Part shown: positions 24,562-32,000 of the stretch, piece by piece
How positions within the stretch are numbered: the first letter of the stretch is position 1
How the letters are laid out: the number at the start of each line of letters is the position of its first letter
Origin: Planctomycetaceae bacterium
GTDB taxonomy: Bacteria; Planctomycetota; Planctomycetia; Planctomycetales; Planctomycetaceae
Reading direction: 5' to 3'
Length of the DNA stretch: 59,072 nucleotides
Assembly: GCA_023260695.1 (NCBI GenBank)
Contig: JALQUR010000207.1
Span: 1 to 59,072, forward strand
The notes under the pieces: generated by a model
What the model was told of the DNA's origin: nothing
The model's input: the letters and a program-made list of their open reading frames with translations, nothing else
The model's database searches: none
Program-made: the position numbers and the translations under genes

Positions 24562-25791
24562 ATGGCCACGAATGTTTCCATGAGAGTTAATCCCGATGAG
24601 CCGCTGTTCGTGTTCGTCGGTGGTGGATCCGGCGGACACATCGCGCCAGCCATCGTCACAGCCAGAATGCTGCAACGGGCATTTCCGCGGTCGCGCCATC
24701 ATTTCCTCTGCAGCACTCGTGAAATCGACCGTCGGATGCTGCAGAATGCTTTCGGCGACGACAACACATTCAGAGCTGAGTTTCCTTTCGACTACACCGT
24801 CCGGACTGGTTTTTTCGGGGGTATTCGCACCTCTCTGCAACTGCTGATCGATACGGTGCGATCGGTCAGAATGCTGAGGGCTCTGAATCCGGCCGTTGTG
24901 ATCAGCCTCGGAGCGCGTCCGGCGATTGCCCCGGGACTGGCCGCAAGGCTGTTGCGAATTCCGCTGATTCTGCTCGAGTTCAATGCTGTCCCCGGAACAG
25001 CCACGCGGCTGCTGTCGCGCTTTGCTGACATGGCCTTGACGGGGATTCCGATTTCCACGGATTCCACCGGAGGGCTGCAATGCCCACACAAGTCGACGGG
25101 AGTTCCACTGCTGTGCAATGACCATGACCTCGAAAGTCCGGTTTCTCCAGCGGCGGAATACCTGCAACGTCGCCAGCTGCTCATTCTGGGCGGAAGTCAG
25201 GGTGCAAGTGAACTGAATCAACTGGTCCCGGCTGCGATCCGCAGCGCCCGACTGCTGGACAGCGGCTGGTCAGTCCTGCACCAGCACGGAGAAGGAAAGG
25301 ATGCCGAGGCACGTGCAGCATGGGGGGCTGATGTGTCGCGTGTAACCCTCGCATCATTTCTTCAGAATCCCTCCGCTGAACTTGCGCGCTCTGCATTCGT
25401 CATCTGCCGATCAGGTGCAGTCACGCTGGCAGAGATCAGCAACGCCGGAATCCCGGCATTGCTGCTGCCCCTGCAGAATTCCAGTCACAGCCACCAGTGG
25501 CGTAATGCGGAATGGGCCAGAGATTCGGGCTTTGCAGAACTCCTGGAATTCTCAGCCGACTCCTCCGGACAGCTCCGTCAGTCCCTGCAGGCCCTGTGCG
25601 CCGATGAGCAACGTCGCCTGCAGATGTGCACTGCCGCAACAGCGGTGGCTCGCCCCTCGGCAGCCCGTGCTGTCGCCGACGCGATTTCCTCAATGCTGAA
25701 GTGCGACCTGGAGCGTGCCGGAGAATCAGTGCCACCACGGGATTCAGCGGTGCAGATCGATGACGGTAACTCCTCGACCCGGAAACTGTGA
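24562..25791 (+). CDS. murG: MurG-like undecaprenyl-PP-MurNAc-pentapeptide GlcNAc transferase
   Basis: A 409-residue GT-B glycosyltransferase of the MurG family, which makes lipid II from lipid I at the inner face of the cytoplasmic membrane. The N-terminal glycine loop reads GGGSGGHIAPAI, a variant of the usual GGTGGH. LILGGSQGASELNQ marks the start of the second Rossmann domain, and CRSGAVTLAEISNAGIPALL with LPLQNSSHSHQWRNAE forms the UDP-GlcNAc-binding region. The start is uncertain: ATG codons at 24562 and 24580 are both possible, and an upstream TTG at 24526 is also in frame. The last 30 or so residues are not family-like and overlap the 3' end of the convergent dehydrogenase gene. It is isolated from other division/cell-wall genes. 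Confidence 0.88.
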   Translation: MATNVSMRVNPDEPLFVFVGGGSGGHIAPAIVTARMLQRAFPRSRHHFLCSTREIDRRMLQNAFGDDNTFRAEFPFDYTVRTGFFGGIRTSLQLLIDTVRSVRMLRALNPAVVISLGARPAIAPGLAARLLRIPLILLEFNAVPGTATRLLSRFADMALTGIPISTDSTGGLQCPHKSTGVPLLCNDHDLESPVSPAAEYLQRRQLLILGGSQGASELNQLVPAAIRSARLLDSGWSVLHQHGEGKDAEARAAWGADVSRVTLASFLQNPSAELARSAFVICRSGAVTLAEISNAGIPALLLPLQNSSHSHQWRNAEWARDSGFAELLEFSADSSGQLRQSLQALCADEQRRLQMCTAATAVARPSAARAVADAISSMLKCDLERAGESVPPRDSAVQIDDGNSSTRKL

Positions 25792-26787
25792 CATCTGCAT
25801 CAGCAGGGAAGCTCCCTGCTCAAGCGATACGCGGGCGCTGATCAGCTGATCCGGTTGCAGCATTCCGGCAGAAATCATTCGCAGCATCCTCGGGTATTCG
25901 TGAGCCTGCATGCCATGACTTCCCAGCAGCTCCAGTTCGCGTCCGATCACAGCCGACATTGGAACTGGTGGATCAGACTCGTCCCCCAGCATCAGCCCGA
26001 CCTGCACATGGCGACCTCTTTTCGCCAGTGACAGAATGGAGTTGCGACAGGTTGCTCTGCTTCCAAGGGCGTCAAGTGAAAGCTGCACGCCACCGCGACT
26101 CAGGTCATGCACGGCAGCAGGAATCTCTGCGGTCGCCAGAGCATTCAGAGTCTGAACGGCACCACATTCCCGTGCCAGCTGCAGACGCTCATCCTGCACG
26201 TCCACAGCAATCACCTGCAGACCGAGCGCCCTGCCGATCATGACTGCTGACAGCCCGACACCGCCACATCCATGCACGGCCATCCAGTCACCGGCAGTGG
26301 CCCGCCCCTGAAACACAACCGCACGAAAGGCAGTGGCAAATCGACACCCCAGTCCGGCAGCGGTGACAAAATCCATCTGTTCCGGAAGGCTGACCAGATT
26401 GACATCGGCATGTCGAATCTCAACGAACTCGGCAAAGGCGCCCCATTGCGTAAAACCAGGCTGCGTGTACGAGTCACAGATATGCTGCTGCCCCTGCTGA
26501 CACTGCCGGCAACGTCCACAGCCGCAGCAGAACGGGACGGTGACGCGCGCACCGACCTGATAATTCTGAACATGCTTTCCCGCAGCCACAATTTCACCGG
26601 CCAGTTCATGCCCCGGTACGTGCGGCAACTGCACGTCTGAATCATGCCCCATCCAGCCGTGCCAGTCACTCCGGCAGAGGCCGCAGGCCCGGACTGCAAT
26701 CACGACGGCGTCGGCAGAAGGACTGGGATCGGGCACACTGCGAACTTCAACAGGCCCCCGGAACTGCTCAAATACAGCCGCTTTCAT
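25744..26787 (-). CDS. Zinc-dependent alcohol dehydrogenase family protein
   Basis: A 347-residue medium-chain dehydrogenase/reductase, normally oxidising an alcohol with NAD(P)+. Catalytic zinc ligands are expected at C38 (CGLCRSDWHGW) and H60-E61 (PGHELAGE). The structural zinc site is C90, C93, C96 and C104 (CGCGRCRQCQQGQQHIC). The Rossmann glycine loop is GCGGVGLSAV. The substrate cannot be told from the sequence. The 3' end runs 48 bases into the 3' end of murG on the opposite strand, so the two convergent transcripts overlap. No related pathway genes lie beside it. Confidence 0.93.
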   Translation of the reverse strand: MKAAVFEQFRGPVEVRSVPDPSPSADAVVIAVRACGLCRSDWHGWMGHDSDVQLPHVPGHELAGEIVAAGKHVQNYQVGARVTVPFCCGCGRCRQCQQGQQHICDSYTQPGFTQWGAFAEFVEIRHADVNLVSLPEQMDFVTAAGLGCRFATAFRAVVFQGRATAGDWMAVHGCGGVGLSAVMIGRALGLQVIAVDVQDERLQLARECGAVQTLNALATAEIPAAVHDLSRGGVQLSLDALGSRATCRNSILSLAKRGRHVQVGLMLGDESDPPVPMSAVIGRELELLGSHGMQAHEYPRMLRMISAGMLQPDQLISARVSLEQGASLLMQMSQFPGRGVTVIDLHR

Positions 26788-27062
26788 TCGTTCTGATCTC
26801 CTCGACAGCTTTTCTGATCACGACATCGGCGGAACACTGTTGCAGAGCGTTGTTGTGACAGACCGGAAACTTCCACCAGATACAGTCCCTGCTGTATGCC
26901 CTCGCGATGACATAGTCGGTTCAGCGCGTGTGAATCCTGATGATACCAGCAGCAGGACAGCTTCACTCGCTGTTGCCGAACTCGTATTTCAGAGATATCC
27001 TCCAACTACTGGATCACTGTTGTTGTGGCCTTATTCCTGAACTTCCCGACGAAAGCAAGTCC

Positions 27063-27527
27063 ATGCCGGCAGCGGATGTTGATATTTCCTCTTCGCGAGT
27101 TCTGATTGCTGACGACATTCCACAGAATCGTGAATTGCTTGAAGCCTGCCTTGCTGATGAGGGCTACGAGATTCTGATGGCGGGAAATGGCAGTGAAGCC
27201 ATGGAACTGGTCCAGCAACAGCAGCCGGATCTGATTCTGCTGGACATCATGATGCCGCGAATGAGCGGCTACGAAGTGTGTGCCCAGCTCAAGCAGGCAC
27301 CGGAAACGCGACAAATCCCTGTGCTCATGGTCACAGCTCTGAATGAACCCGGGGATATTGAAAAAGCGGTCAATGCCGGCTGCGATGACTTTCTGACAAA
27401 GCCAGTGAATCGGCTCGAACTGCGGACACGCGTACGCTCATTGCTCCGTGTACGCCACCTTGCCAGCGAACGCGATCGACTGCTGGCGTACCTTGAGGAG
27501 ATGGAACAGCGAATTCTTCGCGACTGA
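27063..27527 (+). CDS. Single-domain response regulator
   Basis: A 154-residue receiver-domain protein with no DNA-binding or enzymatic output domain. Acidic residues DD17-18 follow RVLIA, the phosphoacceptor is D61 in LILLDIMMP, T91 lies in VTALNEPGDIEKA and K113 in FLTKPVNRLEL, so the site is complete and should be phosphorylated. A short helical tail (about 125-154) follows. The ATG at 27063 is chosen because the upstream part of the open frame (from 26940) is not receiver-like. It lies 61 bases before an RlmI-like methyltransferase on the same strand. Probable signalling partner unknown; the orphan kinase at 10017 is one possibility but not linked. Confidence 0.92.
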   Translation: MPAADVDISSSRVLIADDIPQNRELLEACLADEGYEILMAGNGSEAMELVQQQQPDLILLDIMMPRMSGYEVCAQLKQAPETRQIPVLMVTALNEPGDIEKAVNAGCDDFLTKPVNRLELRTRVRSLLRVRHLASERDRLLAYLEEMEQRILRD

Positions 27528-27588
27528 TTCTTCCAGTGCAGCCGCTGCCCAATTCTGCCTTCCAGACTCATTTCGGTCGTACCCAGAC

Positions 27589-28848
27589 ATGACACAAACA
27601 AACTCCTCTGATTCCCCGGTTCGGATTCGCCAGGCAGAGGGACCTCCGGCAGCGGTCATACGGCACCGTCGTGCACAGCCGTTCTTCGGAAGACACCCAT
27701 GGGTATTTGTAGGAGCCATTGAAGAACTCCTCACCGAAGACGGGCAGCTGCCGACTCCCGGAACTGTCATTCGAGTCATCAGCCACGAACGAAAGTTCAT
27801 CGCCTGGGGACTGTTCAATCCTCATAGTCGAATCATCATTCGCCTGTATTCGTGGCAGGAATCCGACGATATCACTCAGCCCGAGTTCTGGAACGGGCGG
27901 GTCGCTTCTGCAGTGCAACTGCGTCAACGTCTGTTCGATCTGGCTGCCGATGGATGTGGCTGCCGTCTGGTCTTCAGCGAATCTGACGGACTGTCCGGAC
28001 TCACCGTCGATCTGTATTCCGGCTGTCTGCTGGTACAGTTCACCAGTCTGGCGTTGTACCAGTACCGCGAACATCTGCTGAATGCACTGCAGCTGCACGC
28101 TCACCCCCAGGGAATCTGGCTGCGGACCGAACGTGGCATGCGCGAGCAGGAACAACTGGAAGCGGTCGACGGACTGCTCCGCGGTACCGCGCCACCACAG
28201 CCACTGTTCATCGAATACTCGGGGATCAGCTTCGGTGTTGATGTACAGCAGGGACAGAAAACAGGGTACTACCTCGACCAGCGTGAAAACCGTCTGGCGG
28301 CCAGCCGCTACCTGCAGGGGGCCCACATTCTCGACGCCTTCTGCTTCAGTGGCGGCTTCGGAATTACAGCGGTGAAACACGGTCAGGCGGCGTCGTCGCT
28401 CGGAGTGGACTCTTCAGAGCCAGCTCTGACTCTTGCTGCCGCCAACGCTGAACTCAACGGCGTCGCGGCTCAGTGCAAGTGGATCTGCAGCGACGTGCAG
28501 GATGCGCTGGCGGAGTTCCGCACGCAGGAACGGCTGTTCGACGCCGTGATTCTCGATCCTCCACGTATGGCTCGCACCCGCGGCGGGCTCGACAGAGCGT
28601 TACAGGGTTATCGCCGCCTGAATCTCGCCGCACTCGAAGTGCTTCGGCCCGGGGGAATCTTCGTGACCTGCAGCTGTTCCGGACTTGTAAGCCGCCAGCA
28701 GTTTGTGGAAATGATCGGTGATGTGGCTCGACAGTCCGGCCGTGACATTCGGATCCTCGAACATCTCGGGCAGCCGGCAGACCACCCTGTCAGCGCCACC
28801 TGCCCGGAAACTGACTACCTTAAGGTGGTGATCTGCCAGGTCAGCTGA
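27589..28848 (+). CDS. RlmI-like class I SAM-dependent rRNA methyltransferase
   Basis: A 419-residue methyltransferase with the architecture of RlmI, which methylates C1962 of 23S rRNA to m5C. An N-terminal PUA-like domain begins with FFGRHPWVFVGAIEE and is followed by a small EEHEE-like segment. The Rossmann methyltransferase domain has the SAM motif ILDAFCFSGGFGI, an acidic motif near GVDSSEPAL, the catalytic-type motif ILDPPRMARTRG, and the C-terminal cysteine segment VTCSCSGLV that fits an m5C enzyme. The ATG at 27589 is chosen to match the family start; the frame is open upstream into the response regulator gene. Exact target base is inferred from the family only. Confidence 0.9.
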   Translation: MTQTNSSDSPVRIRQAEGPPAAVIRHRRAQPFFGRHPWVFVGAIEELLTEDGQLPTPGTVIRVISHERKFIAWGLFNPHSRIIIRLYSWQESDDITQPEFWNGRVASAVQLRQRLFDLAADGCGCRLVFSESDGLSGLTVDLYSGCLLVQFTSLALYQYREHLLNALQLHAHPQGIWLRTERGMREQEQLEAVDGLLRGTAPPQPLFIEYSGISFGVDVQQGQKTGYYLDQRENRLAASRYLQGAHILDAFCFSGGFGITAVKHGQAASSLGVDSSEPALTLAAANAELNGVAAQCKWICSDVQDALAEFRTQERLFDAVILDPPRMARTRGGLDRALQGYRRLNLAALEVLRPGGIFVTCSCSGLVSRQQFVEMIGDVARQSGRDIRILEHLGQPADHPVSATCPETDYLKVVICQVS

Positions 28849-28900
28849 CCGCCCTGAGACAGCAGCACAACCGGTCCCGGTCATCCTCGCCGCGACGCTG

Positions 28901-30103
28901 TCAGTCCACCCTCGCGGTATGGGAATTCAGCAGAAACCGGCGATGTTCCATCGCTAACCACTGCGTGTCACGAATCCAGCGCCTGCGACGACGCCACCAC
29001 AACAACGGGTCCGGTTCATCAATCAGAATCTGAAAACGCAGATCCGGATCACTGTCCGCAACGATCCGCTCCATCACCGCCAGCTGAAATCGATCTTCCG
29101 GATACAGCGGGGCTCCGGTCTGCTGCAGAGACATGCGGTCCAGACGAACAACCCTCCAGCCACCCACAGATTCATCCGCCAGCCAGGACTGCCATGGTTC
29201 AGCCAGTCGTTCGCTGCCCCACTCGTGAATCCAGAGCTCCCATTGTTCAGGGCGATCAGAGTACAGCTGCCAGCCAACCCAGTTGTCCGCCAGCCCCAAC
29301 AACCCGGAAAGCGAAAACAGTATCGCTGCCGGGGCAAGCCGGTATCCGCGCAGACTCCCCTGTGCTGTCCTGCCGGCAAGTAACAACGGAATCAGCAATA
29401 CAAACAGCAGGTTCCAGATCAGCACACCCCAGTGGTGATTCAGCCGAAGTGGACCAAGGGCAAACAACAGGGCGCCGTGCAGGCCGACCGCCACCACACC
29501 CGCAGGAATTCTAAGCCAGCTCCAGCGAACAACTCCCAGCAGTGCCAGTCCCAGCAGAATCTCCCCCACCAGTGCCGTTCTGGTCATGAATCCGAGTGCA
29601 GACTTTGAGATGTCTGCTGGACACAACTGCTGCATGATCAGTGCTGAGATTCCGGAATCCATCTGGTCACTGATTCTCGAAAGCCCGGAGCAGAGATACA
29701 GCCCCGCCAGCACCATCACGATTGCAGTCCGCTGTCGCTGTTGCCGCCCCGTGCATCGAATTGCTGTCACCAGCAGGAAAAACCAGTACCACGCCTGCAG
29801 GCAGTGAACATTCTGCAGCGGCGGAATCAGAGCGACGGCAAGCAGGATTCCCGACCACAGACGCCCGTTGAAAAATCCCCGCGCCGCGCGACACCCAGCA
29901 ACAGAAATCACAGTCCGGAAACAACTCACAGCAATCACAACGGACGCTGCCGGCAACAACCATCCCGGCAGATGCCATGGAATCATTGGCACCGACGGAA
30001 ACACGCCGGTACCACTCCACAACGGCAGAGTCACCAGCATCAGGAGTAACTGGTTCAGCGCCACCAGTCCGTCAATCAGTTCCAGACGACGCTGCTCACT
30101 CAT
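28901..30103 (-). CDS. Multi-pass membrane protein, HTTM-like
   Basis: A 400-residue integral membrane protein of unknown function. About eight hydrophobic helices lie in the first 280 residues (for example LNQLLLMLVTLPLW, LPAASVVIAVSCF, ILLAVALIPPL, LLFVLLIPLLLAG), followed by a soluble C-terminal part (about 290-400) with several tryptophans and a basic WWRRRRRW motif. The arrangement recalls HTTM / vitamin K carboxylase-like membrane proteins, but I see no decisive motif. Its ATG overlaps the stop codon of the upstream gene (TGATG), so the two are translationally coupled. It is the last gene of a three-gene minus-strand operon and converges with the methyltransferase gene. Confidence 0.75.
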   Translation of the reverse strand: MSEQRRLELIDGLVALNQLLLMLVTLPLWSGTGVFPSVPMIPWHLPGWLLPAASVVIAVSCFRTVISVAGCRAARGFFNGRLWSGILLAVALIPPLQNVHCLQAWYWFFLLVTAIRCTGRQQRQRTAIVMVLAGLYLCSGLSRISDQMDSGISALIMQQLCPADISKSALGFMTRTALVGEILLGLALLGVVRWSWLRIPAGVVAVGLHGALLFALGPLRLNHHWGVLIWNLLFVLLIPLLLAGRTAQGSLRGYRLAPAAILFSLSGLLGLADNWVGWQLYSDRPEQWELWIHEWGSERLAEPWQSWLADESVGGWRVVRLDRMSLQQTGAPLYPEDRFQLAVMERIVADSDPDLRFQILIDEPDPLLWWRRRRRWIRDTQWLAMEHRRFLLNSHTARVD

Positions 30104-30915
30104 CACTGCGGGGCCCGCTTCTGGTCCACCAGCGGTGATAATTCACGCAACTGCACAGTCAGTTCCGACTTATCCATCCGGAAATCGGCCCACGCCGGAC
30201 GGGGGCAATCGGGGTAACCACTGAAACTCACAACCTGTACTCCCGGAGCGCGTGTCTCCAGCAACAACTCCGCGTCCTCGTCAGACAGGTCGTCTTCGTC
30301 AATCAGAATGAGCTGGCAGGTTCCGCTGCTGACATCGCTTTGCAGTGACGCAACGTCCGGATGGCATACGACCGCGGTCGACGGCGCCAACAGTCCGGAA
30401 ATTGCCGTTGCCAGCGCCCGATCAGCCGACACTACCGCCGCCGCCGAATGCACTGCAGTGTCAGATGCGGATGGTGTTGCCAGCAGTGAAAACAGCTCTT
30501 CAGCACCCAGCAGTGGTGTCGCTGCCGGGTGCCCTTGTCGCCAGGCCTGCAATTCCTGAAGCAGTCGCGCTCGGGCGGAACCAATCGGTATCTGACAGGC
30601 CAGCGGCCAGATATCGTGAGTTCGCGCGGCGGAAACACACCATCCACTGCTGATGCAGAACACACGACGACCGGGCAGGGCACCAATCAGCCGAGCAGTG
30701 TCCTCCGCTGAGTACTCTCCTGGATGTCCCTGGAATACGATCAGTACGTCCGGAAGATGCGGCTGTTCATGCAGCAGACGGAGCGCCTGCGAGAGATCCG
30801 CCGCATGTTGAATGGAACTGCCAGCAGACTGCTGCAGCCAGTCGTAAAGATCGCAAAAAACGGCAGACACCGATCCCGTGATCAATACCTCTGGTCTGCA
30901 GTCTGCCGTAGCCAT
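30103..30915 (-). CDS. Tandem degenerate receiver-like protein
   Basis: A 270-residue cytoplasmic protein I do not recognise by name. It appears to consist of two alpha/beta halves with receiver-like pattern: the first contains PDVLIVFQGHPGEYS where a receiver would have its phosphoacceptor strand, the second LILIDEDDLSDEDAELLLETR followed by VQVVSFSGYPDC and FRMDKSE. Key receiver residues are not fully conserved, so these would be pseudo-receivers used for binding rather than phosphotransfer; that is inference. The ATG at 30915 is chosen because GGAG lies five bases upstream. It starts 23 bases after the DapA-like gene and overlaps the membrane protein gene, indicating a tight operon. Confidence 0.6.
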   Translation of the reverse strand: MATADCRPEVLITGSVSAVFCDLYDWLQQSAGSSIQHAADLSQALRLLHEQPHLPDVLIVFQGHPGEYSAEDTARLIGALPGRRVFCISSGWCVSAARTHDIWPLACQIPIGSARARLLQELQAWRQGHPAATPLLGAEELFSLLATPSASDTAVHSAAAVVSADRALATAISGLLAPSTAVVCHPDVASLQSDVSSGTCQLILIDEDDLSDEDAELLLETRAPGVQVVSFSGYPDCPRPAWADFRMDKSELTVQLRELSPLVDQKRAPQ

Positions 30916-30938
30916 GGTCACTCCATCTGACCCGCAAC

Positions 30939-31856
30939 TCAGTCCAGCGCTCGCTGCAGCAACTCGCACGCCGCAGCCCGAATCTGCTCCACGGCAGACT
31001 CGGCCACCCCGGACAGCAATGGCAGATGAGGCCCCGTTTCCGCAATGCCGCACAGGGCCACGGCTTCGTGCAGTACACGGATCGGGTTGATCCCATTCCG
31101 CAGATCTTCCAGCGGCCGAAAGATGCTGCGAATCTCTTCAGCCCGCGCCAGATCACCCGCATGCACAGCCCGCAGCAGCTGCTGCGAAAGTCCCGGATTA
31201 ACGCAGACACAGCCACTGGTGAAGCCTGTCAGACCAAACTTCGTCAGATGCACGATCGCCGGCTGCTCTCCGATCCCGCTGCAGATCAGTTTCGGATCCA
31301 CCAGCTGCACCAGCTCACTCAGATACCCATCATCAGCCGGATCGTCGCGAACGATCGCGTATTTGATGAATGACACCAGCCCGTCATTCACCAGTTCGGC
31401 CGCGCCCTGCGGTGAAATGTATCCGTCTTCCTTGATGTACAGCACTGCTGGACGCTGAATCGTCTCAACGAACCTGCGGAAAGCTGTCTGCAGACCAGCT
31501 TCGGTCATGACAACTTTGGTTGGCAGCACCATCACTGTAGGAAAGTCGGAATCCTTCAGCAGATCCGCCTGATCCATCATCAGACCATACGAAGGTCCGA
31601 CGGAAGGAATGACCAAAGTATCCTGACCAGCCTCGCTCTGCAGAATTTCCAGCAGCCCCGCAAACTCCGAAAGCCGCACGTGATACAGATTGGCATTGCC
31701 ACCATAAAGCAGCATGGACACGCCGCCACTTTCAATGTGGCGAATCACGCGACCATTCTGCTCCGCACAGATCCTTTCAGAGCTGTCTCGAGCCAGTGGG
31801 GGAACAGCCAGAACGGAGGAACGGAACTGTTCAGATTGAACCGGAGTCGTCTGCAT
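30939..31856 (-). CDS. Dihydrodipicolinate synthase/N-acetylneuraminate lyase family protein
   Basis: A 305-residue class I aldolase-like (beta/alpha)8 barrel. The likely Schiff-base lysine is K165 in VSFIKYAIV, and Y140 in PAVLYIKEDGY sits where the DapA family has its proton-relay tyrosine. The usual GTTGE segment is replaced by YGGNANLYH, so it is unlikely to be the housekeeping DapA; planctomycetes have many such paralogues acting on keto-sugar acids, pyruvate adducts or 4-hydroxyproline derivatives. The substrate is unknown. It is the first gene of an operon with the pseudo-receiver and membrane proteins. Confidence 0.87.
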   Translation of the reverse strand: MQTTPVQSEQFRSSVLAVPPLARDSSERICAEQNGRVIRHIESGGVSMLLYGGNANLYHVRLSEFAGLLEILQSEAGQDTLVIPSVGPSYGLMMDQADLLKDSDFPTVMVLPTKVVMTEAGLQTAFRRFVETIQRPAVLYIKEDGYISPQGAAELVNDGLVSFIKYAIVRDDPADDGYLSELVQLVDPKLICSGIGEQPAIVHLTKFGLTGFTSGCVCVNPGLSQQLLRAVHAGDLARAEEIRSIFRPLEDLRNGINPIRVLHEAVALCGIAETGPHLPLLSGVAESAVEQIRAAACELLQRALD

Positions 31857-31926
31857 TGCTGGAAAATCTTATGGCAAACAAAAGAACCACGGGAACGCAT
31901 TTCCCGGGGAGAAATCGTAAGAGTCT

Positions 31927-31957
31927 GCACTGTGCGCCACGCAGCACTGTGCGCCAC
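31927..31957. repeat. 14-bp direct repeat, two copies
   Basis: GCACTGTGCGCCAC occurs at 31927-31940 and 31944-31957, separated by three bases, in the short gap between the M13 peptidase and DapA-like genes. No function is apparent. Confidence 0.6.
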
Positions 31958-32000
31958 ACTGAACGATGCTTCACGCTGACAGCAAACTTCGTCAGCCGTC

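Noticed and set aside
30939-31856. Naming the aldolase-like gene dapA
   Set aside because: The Schiff-base lysine is present but the typical DapA phosphate/substrate loop is replaced and no lysine-pathway genes are nearby.
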